Origin: Agrypnia vestita
Taxonomy: Eukaryota; Arthropoda; Insecta; Trichoptera; Phryganeidae
DNA length: 64,000 bases
NCBI GenBank assembly: GCA_016648135.1
Contig: JADDOH010007963.1
Span: forward strand, 35,402 to 99,401
Direction of reading: 5' to 3'
In this document: piece by piece, positions 11,416 through 24,000 of the stretch
Position numbering within the stretch: the stretch's first letter is position 1
Layout of the letters: each line of letters opens with the position of its first letter
The notes under the pieces: model-generated
Database searches by the model: none
What the model was told of the DNA's origin: nothing
What the model saw: only the letters and a program-made list of their open reading frames with translations
Position numbers and translations under genes: made by a program

Positions 11416-11936
11416 AATGCTTTTAAAAAAAGATTTTATTATTTGTTTGTATCTACTTATATTAATTAATTATACCTACATGTTTCGGAAAAAACTTCCC
11501 AACGTCAGGGTGTTTTATAAATGTCAAAATATCGAAATGAATGATGTCTTTTGTTTTTTGTTTTTCTAAATTATTTAAAAAATATATTTTTAAATATTAT
11601 TGCTGAATTTCTTGATTACACAAAATTAATGGATTTTTTTTATAATTGGACTAGTGGTTAGATTTAATCGATTTTTAAGTACTTTTCTAATTATTCTAAA
11701 TTATTCAATTTAAGACCGAAATTATTTATATGTAAAATAGAAAGCCCTAAATTTTTATCAAAACCTTGGTCATTTTCTAATAGATGATTTGCAATTTCAG
11801 AAAAACCATGATTATTCAGACATCTTAAATGCTCTTTTACTCTTACGTAACGACTGTTTTTCTCAATATAAAACGAATAATGAATGTCTATAAGTAGATA
11901 CAAACAAATAATAAAATGTTTTTTTTTAAATGTCAA
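11416..11936 (-). mobile_element. Possible Penelope-like element fragment (GIY-YIG-like) flanked by inverted arms
   Basis: A reverse ORF (11691-11936) includes RVKEHLRCLNNHGFSEIANH and LGLSILHINNFGLKLNNLE. These resemble the C-terminal part of GIY-YIG nucleases of Penelope-like elements (R-x-x-EH ... S-x-IA-x-H ... N). A 40-bp segment of its start (TTTGTTTGTATCTACTTATA) is repeated in inverted form at 11421-11463. Assignment is tentative. Confidence 0.4.
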
Positions 11937-12001
11937 TCTTCAAAGTTGCTCAACAAATTTAAAAAAATTAATTGTTTTTAACCTTTAATGACGATTTCCA
12001 G

Positions 12002-12087
12002 CAATCGATTCAACAGGCAGTTTCGGCTCGGGATTATTGTGGGGGAACAGATTCTGGATCGGTTCACAGGAACAGTGCAACGATCTG
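12002..12087 (+). CDS. Gene A exon 1 of the visible set: NRF domain start
   Basis: Acceptor TTTCCAG at 11995-12001, donor GTAAGT at 12088. Enters in phase 1 and leaves in phase 0. It reads IDSTGSFGSGLLWGNRFWIG then SQEQCNDL, matching the family pattern D-x-S/T-G-x-x-x-S-G-x-L-x-G-N-x-x-x-x-G-S-x-x-Q-C. The Cys is one of the conserved disulfide candidates of the NRF domain. A TGA 12 bases upstream in this frame shows that it must be spliced to an earlier exon. Confidence 0.82.
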
Positions 12088-15000
12088 GTAAGTATACCTT
12101 ATGAACTTATGCGTTAGGGTGGAGGCAATTTTTTTTTTTCAATTAAGGATAAATTATAGAAGTCTCACAGAGACGAAGCTATTCACACATGAGAAAAGGG
12201 GATGGAAGTCTTTTCTCATGCATAAATAGCTTCGTCTCTATGAGACTTCTATAATTTATCCTTAATTAATTAATCACCCCTCTGGGAACCAAATCCTGTA
12301 ACTGTGTTCCTAGAACATACTTACATATAAAAAAAAATATTTAGTTTTTCCTGCACTAGTAAAAGATGCAAGCAGTAAGTAAGAAGTAACATAAATATAT
12401 TTTGTAGGTAGCACTAGATGGCGCAGACACCACCTATTTTTTAAAAAAGTGCATTGCGAAATTCGCAAACAATCGTACAAAACTGATGAAAAAAACCAGG
12501 TAATTTTATGAGAAACATCCATATTTTTACGTATTTCAAAAAATCATTTCAAAAATGTAATATCTATTGTGCCAGTGCAAAGATTGTGCCATTTGATTGT
12601 TCTAAAGGACCCGATTTTGATATATTTGTTATTCTCACTTGCGAAAAATAAATCAAATCATTTTTGTACAATTCGTCGTGTTTGGATATCTTGGTATTTA
12701 TGAAAGGATGTTTCAATATTCACTTAATTTTAATTTTTGATTCCGATTCTTTTCCGACTCAGACCAAAACAAGCACAGCTGTTAGAAATTTAATGAATAT
12801 ATTAAATAATAAGATAAGTCAATAATAACTTCTTCCAAAGAAAATTAAACTAGCATGCTCTGATACACATGATTATTTTTGAGCATGCTCATTAGCACGC
12901 TCAAAACTAGCATTCTCTAACAACTGTACACACCTGTTCTTTATTAGTAGGCTTTTTTTAAGCATGCTCAAAGCTTTTTTTAGGCATAGGTACTCAAAGC
13001 TAACAATCCAACACACATGCTTAGATATTAGTGGCATGCTCTTGTCATAGAATAGAGACGCTCTTGTTTAAAATGGAAACTTTGCAGACTGAAACAGGAA
13101 ATTCAACCACTGAATGATCATCAATGAATCATCAAAATGAACCAATAAATCAAAACAGTTCCCGATTTTCCATCCGCACATTTTTGATTTTATTTCTTCT
13201 AATTTATATTGTAAGATTTGAATCATTCGTGTCTTTTAATAAAGTTTCATAATCATTATTTCTTGCTTTATTATTTTTATATAGCGGTGACCGAGTATTC
13301 CACAGACATTCGTGAAAAGTACCCACCTAATGTTTTGTCATCTCCCAACGCGCCATGTTTGTTTCATCTGCAGCGGACTGAGAAGATCGCATTGATAATC
13401 GATACTAGCCGCGAATGACATTAGCATGCTCATAAGCAAGCCTGCTCACACATGCTCAAAAGATACCTCTTCCACCCGCAAATAAAATGAGCATGCTCAT
13501 TACTAGCACATGCTACTCATGCCACCTAGTGAAAAAGTAATAGTAAATATTTTTATTTTTTTAGCAGTAAGATGTTTTGTAAGATAATTTTTCTGTGTAA
13601 AGCGAGGTGAGTATTCGCGAAAACGACGCTATATAAATTATCCAAATATTATTATTATTATTATTACGAAGTAGCAATAGCTCAAGAAGCTCAATACTGC
13701 GCATGTGAAAAAGTGAAAAATTAAACTTTGACGCGTTCAAGTACGAGTAACTAGCGCAAACTAAAACGACTAAAACCATCCACGCAAGGCAGCCAACTCA
13801 AGAAAGCATACACAGGATTCCCCAAAATTAGGGATCGCGACATAATATGTATAGATAATATTTTTATTTTTTTTTATAAAAAAAATAGAGATGTGAACAC
13901 GGAATACGTGTCACATCAATATTCTTACTAGGAGTAACTTGCTGGTCTGGAGTGAGATTCGAACCTGCGACCTTTGGATCACGAGGCGAGAGTCCTTTAT
14001 TACTATATTATCTTATCTATGGCAGATAAAAAAAGTCGTGCGCATTGCCAGTTTTTCATAACTTGTCAAAAAATTCGAATTATGTCACTTGATTTATTGG
14101 TCAAGGGTCTAAAAATATTTTTAATTACAAATTATCGCGGCAAATCATCTATAAAATTAACATTATTGATGTTGTGAGTTTCAAAATTTTCAAATAATTG
14201 GGGTTCGAATAAACAGGGTTTTACTGTATATGAATAAATCCCTTAATGTTTGTGCTAGTTATTTTATTTTAATTTTTCCCTGACGGGAGTGTATTACTCT
14301 AATAACTGTCTCTAAGGTGTAATTCTGTATTCTTGTCAATTTATCTGGCTGTTAAGTTGCATGTATACATGTTGTTATTATTATTATCATTATTATCATC
14401 AGTACATTATTATCTTTACGCTTATTACTAAGAACACTATGAACTTTGTGTATCCATATTTTGTACTTAAACTGTACCATTTCTTGTACATACCTATGTA
14501 ACTTGTAATTCCCACTCAATGGATGATAGGTAAGTATGTTCCAATTGTCGTTTGTCCCTGCACCATGGAGGCAGAGAAGAGGTTTTGTGTGGGCGCCTCC
14601 CCGTCCCGCTCGCATTCCTATGAGTGTCAGCGAGGCGATGCATTTTTAAAAATGCCGAAAATAGGTGGCGAAAGTGTAGGGCCGATATGGGAGCTATTGC
14701 GTGGTGGGTCTCTCTTCTCTGTATATGTATAAAAATCTAGGCACTTAACATTTATGTGTAAAAAAATAGCTGTATGTTGGCATTAATTTCTTATGATCAC
14801 TTATGATCAACCTTATGATCACCTGTAAAATATGTAAAAAACATAAATTTTCAAACAATATTATTTCTTTATTTTCAGGACAACAGATTCATCGATTTGG
14901 TAACAAATTCTTCCTCGCACGCCCTCAGCCATATAAAGTACATTTCTTCCTTGAACCGACACGGGGAGAACACTGGTAAGTTGATAAAATCATTTACCTC

Positions 15001-18000
15001 CCTCTTATTTTGACACTACTACTACTTTCATACTCATATGATTGTCATTGTTCTCATGTTCTTCGGAGTACCAGGTCCAAGGACCCCTTAAACAAAACAT
15101 TGTCTATGAACATCAGTCGTATTGGACATCGAAAATCAAATTCTGAATTTCGTGTGTTTTTATATGTGTTTGTATTTAAACTGAAGCAGGGTTCGAGGAT
15201 ATATATCACGATATTTATGGCTTGATTTTTATTTTTGATATACGTCCAAAAAAACTTTCTGCGGTCGTTAATAAATAGCGCTAATTGTGTTTTAGCGCTA
15301 GTTCTGGGCTGAAGTAAGGACACCGGTTACTACACAAATGCCATGATAAAGTACAAAGACATTTGGGATATAGGTAATAAAGAATAGGTCACGTGACCTA
15401 GATTAAATTACATATAGGGTGTCTCATAGCTAGTAGCAAAAAATTTACAAATGGATTCCTGCCTTGATAATGAATCGAAAAGATGGCATTTTTTTCAATA
15501 TTTCAACCTTGTAAAAAATTATATTTTCAATTTTTGCAAGGTTTTTATCATTTTATTCGACTTGCATTAAAGAGAATAAATTTTTCATTATCAATATAAG
15601 CTACTGTACCGATAGTTCAACTTCTTGCAAAAAATAAATCAGAAATATTGAGATAAAAATACAAATTGCAAAAAATAAATCAGAAATATTGAGATAAAAA
15701 TACAAATTGCATATCTCCATAACTATTGACATTAGGTCATAGTAGTTTGAACATTTTATCTTGACTCATTATCGAGGCAGGAATCTACCTGTAAAATTTT
15801 TGCTACTATGAGGCATCATGTATATTAAAATATATACCATAGACCACCAAAATATATGGACATGAACTAATGCTAATTTCTTGGTAGATAGACCTCTGTT
15901 CACATAGAAAGAGAATCGAATTAGTATGTGAAAGCCATGCGTACGAGGCATATTGTCTCTGTGTTTGTGTTTATACTCGTAAACAACACAACAAAACAAC
16001 GTGTGTTGTACGCACGGCTTACACAAACTAATTCGATTGTCTTTCTTAAATTAAAAGAGGCCTACAGTCTGATTCGACGACTGGTTCCAATGCGTTTGAC
16101 TTGTTTAAAAAATTTCTATGAGCTTTTAAATTTTGAAACGATTATGAAAAGGTTAAACTAAATGCTCTTAACAGGTACAACGTCTTATTAAGTACGTTGC
16201 ATTTGAGTACAAAAATACGTTTTTACTTAAAAAGATTCGTTTTGGAACGAAATTTAGAAAAAATTAAAAAAAACGACATATTTTATAAAAAATACATTTT
16301 ATTTACTAGGGGATTAAATTATGCAATAATAAATACTATAACTGCAGTATAAATGTTTCCTAAATATATATGAGGGAGGTGTTCTTCTGCTTTGATCTAA
16401 TCCCCTCGCCTAAATAAAGAATATCTGTACAATTTTATATTGTGTGTTACGTACCTATATGTATTAAAATATATTAAATAAAACAGTCTATTCAGCTTTA
16501 GTATAACCAGTTAAAATATTAATTTTACTGCCAACAGGTTCACAAAACTACAGAGGAGATATCTTCAACCGAGAAATACTTGCCCGGATGATACTCCTCG
16601 ACAATACTCCTCCATATCGAATGGGATATTCCGCCGTGATGCTGCATCTTAATATCACCAAAACCACATTGTTCAGCGTAAGATATTTACTTTCTTAGTT
16701 ACTTACTTATCAAAACTAACAAACTTTGTATAAGGTACTTTCATTTTTTAACATCTATCATTGAAGGGCGAACAAGAACTGGTCCGTAAATTAAATACGT
16801 AAATAATTCAAATGTTGGATGAAGTCCTTTCCATATCTGGGAGAGATTGACCGGAAGATGTTGAAATTGGGAATATATTAATTATGGGTTAGTTCTTAAA
16901 TTCAGTTGTTTATTAATTATATAGGAGGGGTATAAAAGAAAAGGCAGCCAAAAAATTTAAAAAAATATATTTTGAATGCAATCACCGAGGATTACTAATT
17001 TGGAATGTATAAAATTTTATTGGAAATAAAAAAAACAAAAGCAGAAATTAACTTCCAAAAGATGTGTTAGGTGATAAAGTACGAAACTTCAGTACGAAAT
17101 TGACATTTCATACTAAAGTGAGAATTGATGTCGATTTTAGACAGAACATCACAGCAAATAATGTAAATAGAAAAGTATCAAACACAGCAATATCCATATT
17201 TTAAAGTTAAAAATTTATTAAATTTTCAAAGCAAGAAAACATTTTTGTGTCTTGACATTACATTAAATTTAAAATAAAATTAAATAGTTAGTTTTAAACC
17301 ACTTATTACTTCCTATATATTTGTCAACTAGTTTCGGTTGGTCTCAACCTTCATCAAGACAAGTATAATATAGACTGATACTATATTATACTCTATATTA
17401 TATATCTGTCTATATTATACTTGTCCTGGTGAAGTTTGAGACCAACCGAAACTAGTTGACGAATATATAGTAATAACTGATACTATATTATACTTTAACA
17501 TTATACTCTATATTATATATCTATTTATCTGTCTATATTATACTTGTCCTGATGAAGTTTGAGACCAACCAAAACTAGTTGACGAATATATAGTAATAAG
17601 TGGTTTAAAACTAAGTATTTAATTTTATTTTAAATTAAATTAATATTTATTTATACATGTAGGTACATATATTAAAGGATAACTGAGGTGGAAATTGCTT
17701 TTAAAAACTTACTTCCAATAAAATGTAGGTTTCATAGATTCCAGAGAAATTTCCTTGAAACATTGAAACAAAGGTTGTTTGTATTTATCTCAGAAACACC
17801 TCTGTGTTATTTTATGTCACCACTATAATTTTTTCCAATAATGATTGTCTTCTACCCACGCAGAGCCACCTGCTGCTGCTCGGAGCCTGCCTGCCCAGGG
17901 CGTGCCGCGCGCCTGACGTGCACGAGCTCCTGGACTTCTCCATCAGGAGCTATCAGAGTCTGCGGGTGGCGGGGACCCTGCCTCGCACGGCCAGGGTGTT

Positions 18001-21000
18001 GCGAGTACGATTTGTTGACCGGGAGTACACTGTGTATAATGACTCTAAGTTTTATATTTTAAGGTCAGTATACATATTAATTTAAAAATTCATTTAAATT
18101 TCAAATTAAAATTCAAAATGCATTTAAAAGTATATGTTGATTGTTTTTGATAAGATTTTTTTTTTCATTGCGTTATTGGGATTGATTTTTGTAGAAGATT
18201 TTTCAATTTAGTTTTGAAATTTCTATAATATTTTTCTGTCTTCATTTCATTTGGAAGAGCATTAAAGAATGATACTCCTTGATGGGTGAAATTGTGTTGG
18301 GCTGTGCTAGTATTGCATTTAGGTATCAAAATATTTCTAGCTGATTTCAGTCTATTACTAAAACATTTAAGTGTATTATTATTGAAGTACATTTTATGAA
18401 TTTGAAGTTTTTTCGCAAATTTTGATATATTTGATTAATATTTAGGACATAAAAAATGTTGAAAAGTTTCCTTGTTGGGAATATTGAGCATTTCCTCAAA
18501 ATCACTTTGATAATTACTCTCTGAACTATTAGACTTAAAGGTCCCACCCCAGCCAACTATACCATACTGTAATATGTACTGGGCAAACGCAAATGTTTGA
18601 TAAATGTGTGACGGAATAAAATCTATCTCATATTTTCAAGATATCGTAACACCCCCACTGTTGGGACACAATTTCATAATTATATATATGTTGCAGCTCT
18701 ATCACGCTCTTCCTCGTTGTCTTAATTATGACTGGAACTGTCATAGAGATGAACGCAGACAACGCAGTGGAGTTGGATCTAGAACAATCGCCGCCAACAT
18801 TCAAATCATTTATAAAATCTGATCCAGCAGAGTCCATGACAAATTCGCAGGAATCAGAGAAGTCAATAGACTTGGAAGACTTAGACAGAAGCATACAAAT
18901 GCTGAAAATGTCTAAAATGCCAGGATCAGTGAAATCTACGGAGTCCATTCACACAATCGACGGCCTCATACCAAACAGATATACGGAGATTGTATCCGGC
19001 CTATTTCCAAACACCGGCACACTCGCAGTAAACAATTTGAATAAAAGAAATCACGTCAATCTTGTAACTGTGAAAAATATTATCAAAAAAGATTCAGCCC
19101 CCACAATCACCGTAGACATTATCGCGATGAAAGGCGATAATTCCTCTTCCACGGTGACGACTCTTTCGGAAAATCGACATGGATTCAAGAGGCAGAAGTA
19201 TGTTATATCGATGGAGGAACCTTCACAGCTAACCAAACTCAAATGCAGAATTAAAAACATCAATATTCTGAATGGCTTAATGTGCATCGACAGGAACAGC
19301 CCGCTGGCTAGAGTTTTAATGTGTTTCTCCTTGAAGACGAACTTGGGGAAGATATTTTGTATGGACATAGGGGAGGATACGCTAGCTCCAATACACGGCA
19401 TGAAAGTAATTTCTCTTTTATGGGTTATTTTGGTTCATACTTGCTTGGTTGTCTTTCAACTGTCAGGTATATAAACATACTTTTTAATTATATTCGCATT
19501 TTTAACAGACTTCATTCAATTTCATTTCTATAAATTGCCTAATTTTTTTTTAGATAACAAAGTATCCAGAGGTAAGGTCGAAACTAATTTCTTTTATCAG
19601 ACCATCAGCAATGGAACTTATTCAGTGGACACATTTTTTGTGCTCAGGTAATCTAAAAGATATAAAATTATTTGATGAACGTTATGTTTTGTGCGAAGAG
19701 TAGTGAATAGTCATCTTTTTTTGAATTTCCAGTGGCCTTCTCGTATCATATTTATATTGCCAGTCATTGAAGAAATATTCAGCAGATCATTTGAAGATTG
19801 GTCGAGGAGTATTTGGGAAGATAGTTCAATACATAGGAATTATGATTCACCGATATATCAGGTAAATTTAAAAAAAATACCATTATGCCGTTTCGCTCAA
19901 AGAAGGCAGAGAGGAACGGAGAGGTTACACTTTTCTGTTCTAGCACACCACTTCTACCTCATCTACTTCCATACATCTTCCCATGCATGCTCTGTGGTTG
20001 TAAAAGCATTTAGCGGGAATGTCCTCCAACATTTGGTTGATCTGGTCGTTCCAGGTCATTTGTGAATGCCCTCTGTTCCTGATGCCTTCAACACTTGTCT
20101 CATATCCGAGTATTTTCTTTACCATCCTCTCCTTGCTCATAATTTTCACATGACTAAATTGTGTATCACTTAAGCTAGCTTATACAGTTCATTTCAAAGT
20201 AATATACAACTATTATTTAATTTGTAAAAGTACATTGTTAATTGTTATAGGTTTTTTAAATATGTACTTATAAAATATATATATAATATAATAAAAAGTA
20301 AATAAGTAAAAAAAAGATTTTAGACTGTATCAGGTGGTTTGCATGTTATGTTTTTAAATATAATTAATATAATTCATTTCATTTCTGATGAATCGGCGTT
20401 TATTGGGCAAGAATAGACATTTGATTGCTTGATACATACACATAATACAAATAAATTAGGATAATATGTAACAAACATCTCGGCCACTACCTACCTTGCT
20501 AGATATATAAAAATATTGTTCTGAAGTCGGTAGCTTTTTTTTATCATTTTATCCCCTTGGATCAACGTGTAATATTTATTTTAAAAGAAAGTACTTACAG
20601 TAAAAATCAAGAGCAAACATATAAAAGTATGATGTGAGACGCAGGAAAAAAATGGAAATAAAACTAAAAATGCTAGTGATAGTTTTAAATTTTTTACTGT
20701 CTACAAAAGCAATGGCAAGCTAACTAAAAGTATAAGAAAAAAAAGAATAATAAATTACAATTCAAAGAAAAAAAAAAGGACGTAATTAAGCCAGCTAATA
20801 CAGATTGTAAGCCCTGTGGCCACTCTAAGAAGACTTCCATACATGTTTCCCGTATAAATAGCTTAGAGTCTGTGAGACCTCTGTTATCTAGGAAAATTAA
20901 TTGATTGTTAGTTTATCCCGATTGATATATTTCTGCGTGATTCCAGGCTCACTCCGCCATATTTGCTGACTCTGGGACTCTTGGAAATTACCTCTCGGCA

Positions 21001-24000
21001 CTTCAATTCGCACAGCGTTCTGGAGCTGCCGGGGAAGGATCACGTCAACTGTAACAGATACTGGTGGCGGAATGCCCTCTACGTGAACACCTTTTACCCA
21101 CTGAGAGAAACGGTAAACCCAATTCAAGTGTATTGTGCAAATATACAGAAATTACAGACATTTAAATCATAGTGTTGCAGATTATTTGTAGTTTTGTCCA
21201 TTTCATTTGATTTTTTTTCAATTTTTTTAAATGTGAAAGGTAGGTACTTGTGTGGAATATCTTTGAAAGAAGTAGAAGAAATCTTTAAATGAGTGTGAAA
21301 TATCTTGAACTATAAATTAGGTGAAAAACTTCTTGAAAATTTTTGGCGTAGTGTGGGAATTTGCAGAAGACAAATTTTGGGTCTCGTTGGCGGAATGGTA
21401 CATCCGCAAACTTCCCCCCACTACGCCAATAATTGTCAAAATGTTTACCGGCTACTGTATCTCCATGTGAGTTTAATAATATTTTTATATTTTACTACTT
21501 CAATTTTGAGAGAAGAATTTTGAGAAAATTTTTGTAAATAAATAAAAACTTATTCTTTAGGAACTGTCATTTTTGACAGGTTACAGCTAGCTTCAAAATA
21601 ATTTGTTAATGAAAAATATTAACCAATGTACGCCTTATACAATGACAGTAAATAGAATTTTATATATGCAATAGTTACGTAAAAAATTTGAATTTGAGTG
21701 TATTTTTGATGCCACAAGTTAGAGTAACCCATAATAATATAAATGTGTAACCAAAACAGCAGTTTTGAATGTCTTAATTCTTAAAAATTATCTTTTACAA
21801 AAGAAAAATTGGGTAAGGCCGTTAGATAGATTACCTAGTAACACAATAGAAAATACAAAATGTTAGTAAACATTGTGTTCAAGAGTGTGATATGATAATA
21901 ATAGTGATGATAATGTGCCAAATACCTTTCCAGTGTATGTCCTGGTCCTGGTACTTGGCAAACGATACTCTGTTCTACGCTGTGGGTATTCTAGTGCTGA
22001 TGATGTCTGTGAGACACGTCAAGTTCGCAGCTCTGTTTGTGATAGTCTTCCTTCTGACTGGTTGGAGCACTACAGCGATGGTCACACTCCGCACAGGATA
22101 TATTCCAAGGTACCTACGATTCATTTCCTGGTGGTGCTAAACAAATAAATAAGTATGAGACATTTTATCAAACGACTAATTGGTAGCCATTTAAAAAAGT
22201 GTGAAAATAAATGTTTCTTTTGTAAAACACATTAAATTTATATAACCATAATTTGATCATAAGAGTTATTTTGTTCATGAAAAAACATTTTTTCTAAAAT
22301 CACCAAAGGAAATATTTTATATCATTATTCACTATCAGTTTTGAAAATTTACATTTCAAAAAAAGTTTATTAACCTTTCCTTTCCGATGCTGTAAACAGA
22401 ATCAACGTTGCCACTAAGTATGCGAATATCTCTCTAAATATAATATACTAAATAAAATACAGAGATGACCAATGTTTTTTCTCATTTTTAGCACTTGTAC
22501 ACAATAATTGCTACATCCATCTATATTTATATATCAAATGTAAAATATTCATATATTCATCTGACTTGAAACTCTAAAAAGTTTAAATGTACATTGAGTT
22601 CACAGCACTGGAACAGGCATTTCTATTTTAGCACTGTATGGAAAAGATTAACAATCTTAAAAATATTTAGAAGTCTCTTCTTTTGTTTACTTGTCATGTT
22701 TTCAGTATTGAGAATCCTCTCTCCCATTATGATGACATATACGACAAGCCCTGGACAAGGGTTGGCCCTTACCTGGCTGGTTTGGGAGCTGGCTGGGCCC
22801 TGAGCAAAGTCAATTGCTGTCTTCTTATATCTAAGGTAAATCGTTTCTTCATCGTGGTGTATCCCAATACGCACCAATGTATCTTCATAAAATTTAATCA
22901 AGATATATTATGGATGTCTCAGCTATTTACGTAGAAAAGTAGGTATAGAAGCCTTTTTTGAGTGTTTATAGTGCTTACGACCTTATGTACTGCTGGCCAA
23001 AGTTATTGCTAGACACAATATAACTTTCACCAATTCCATCCATGATTGACTACTATGTCTATCAAATTTTTTGAAGTTATTAATTAGTACATATATAAGT
23101 TAACTTTGTACTACTCGTTCCACATGTGAGTTTTTATTTATTAACGCCACCTGTGATTAAAATTTGTCATCTCCATAACAAGTATACAAGTACCCTACAA
23201 ACTCCCAAAAATGACTTCCCTGTCTTCTTTTCCATATAAATAGCTTTGTCTATGACACATTTATAATATATCTTGATTAATGATCTTCCCTGTGTATGTA
23301 AAATCCAGTATTGTGTTAAATATTCTTAATAAAATTTATTGCACAACATCATCTAAATCAAAAAATCATCAAAGAAATGCTAAAATATAATATGGTTACA
23401 TTTGACTCCAGTTGTTTGCCATTTCTGAGGATTGTGACCGAACTTATTGTAGTCTGCTGATGTCCTTAACAATTTTTCTATATCTTTTCCACGCATTTGA
23501 TAGCCAGGCAAACAGGATTGCTAGTAGTGTCCTTGATCTGGTAAGTCCATCGAGTCGGAGATCAGTCTCTTCCTTTTTGGCCGTGACAGTCGTCATTCTC
23601 AATTTATTTTGTATAGAGAGTTTTTGTAATAAGAAGTAAGGAACAAAATTAACTTGTGTCTGTAAATGTATATTGGAATATAGCAAACTTTACCTATTTA
23701 TCTCTAAACTGCTCTCTGATTCAACTTACAGCACATTCTCTTAGTATACCGTTAAGGATGTGAGTCCAAAGCGTTGACCGACATCACTTTTTACGCCCTG
23801 TTATATTGCATGAATCGAAAAAACTTTAAAAAAATGCTTTTATTACTAGCGATATTTACTGCATAAACCGTCTTTCAACTGGCAGTCTTCGAATGAATGC
23901 CAGTTGAAAGACGGTCATCAATATTGAGAAACACCATTATGAATTATGTATACAATTCGCTTGAAATTCATTAGAATTTGAAACTGTAATGAACCTTAAT

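Noticed and set aside
13218..13418. Possible gene A exon between 12087 and 14879
   Set aside because: Phase already closes directly between 12087 and 14879, and the frame lies within the GAGCATGCTC element.
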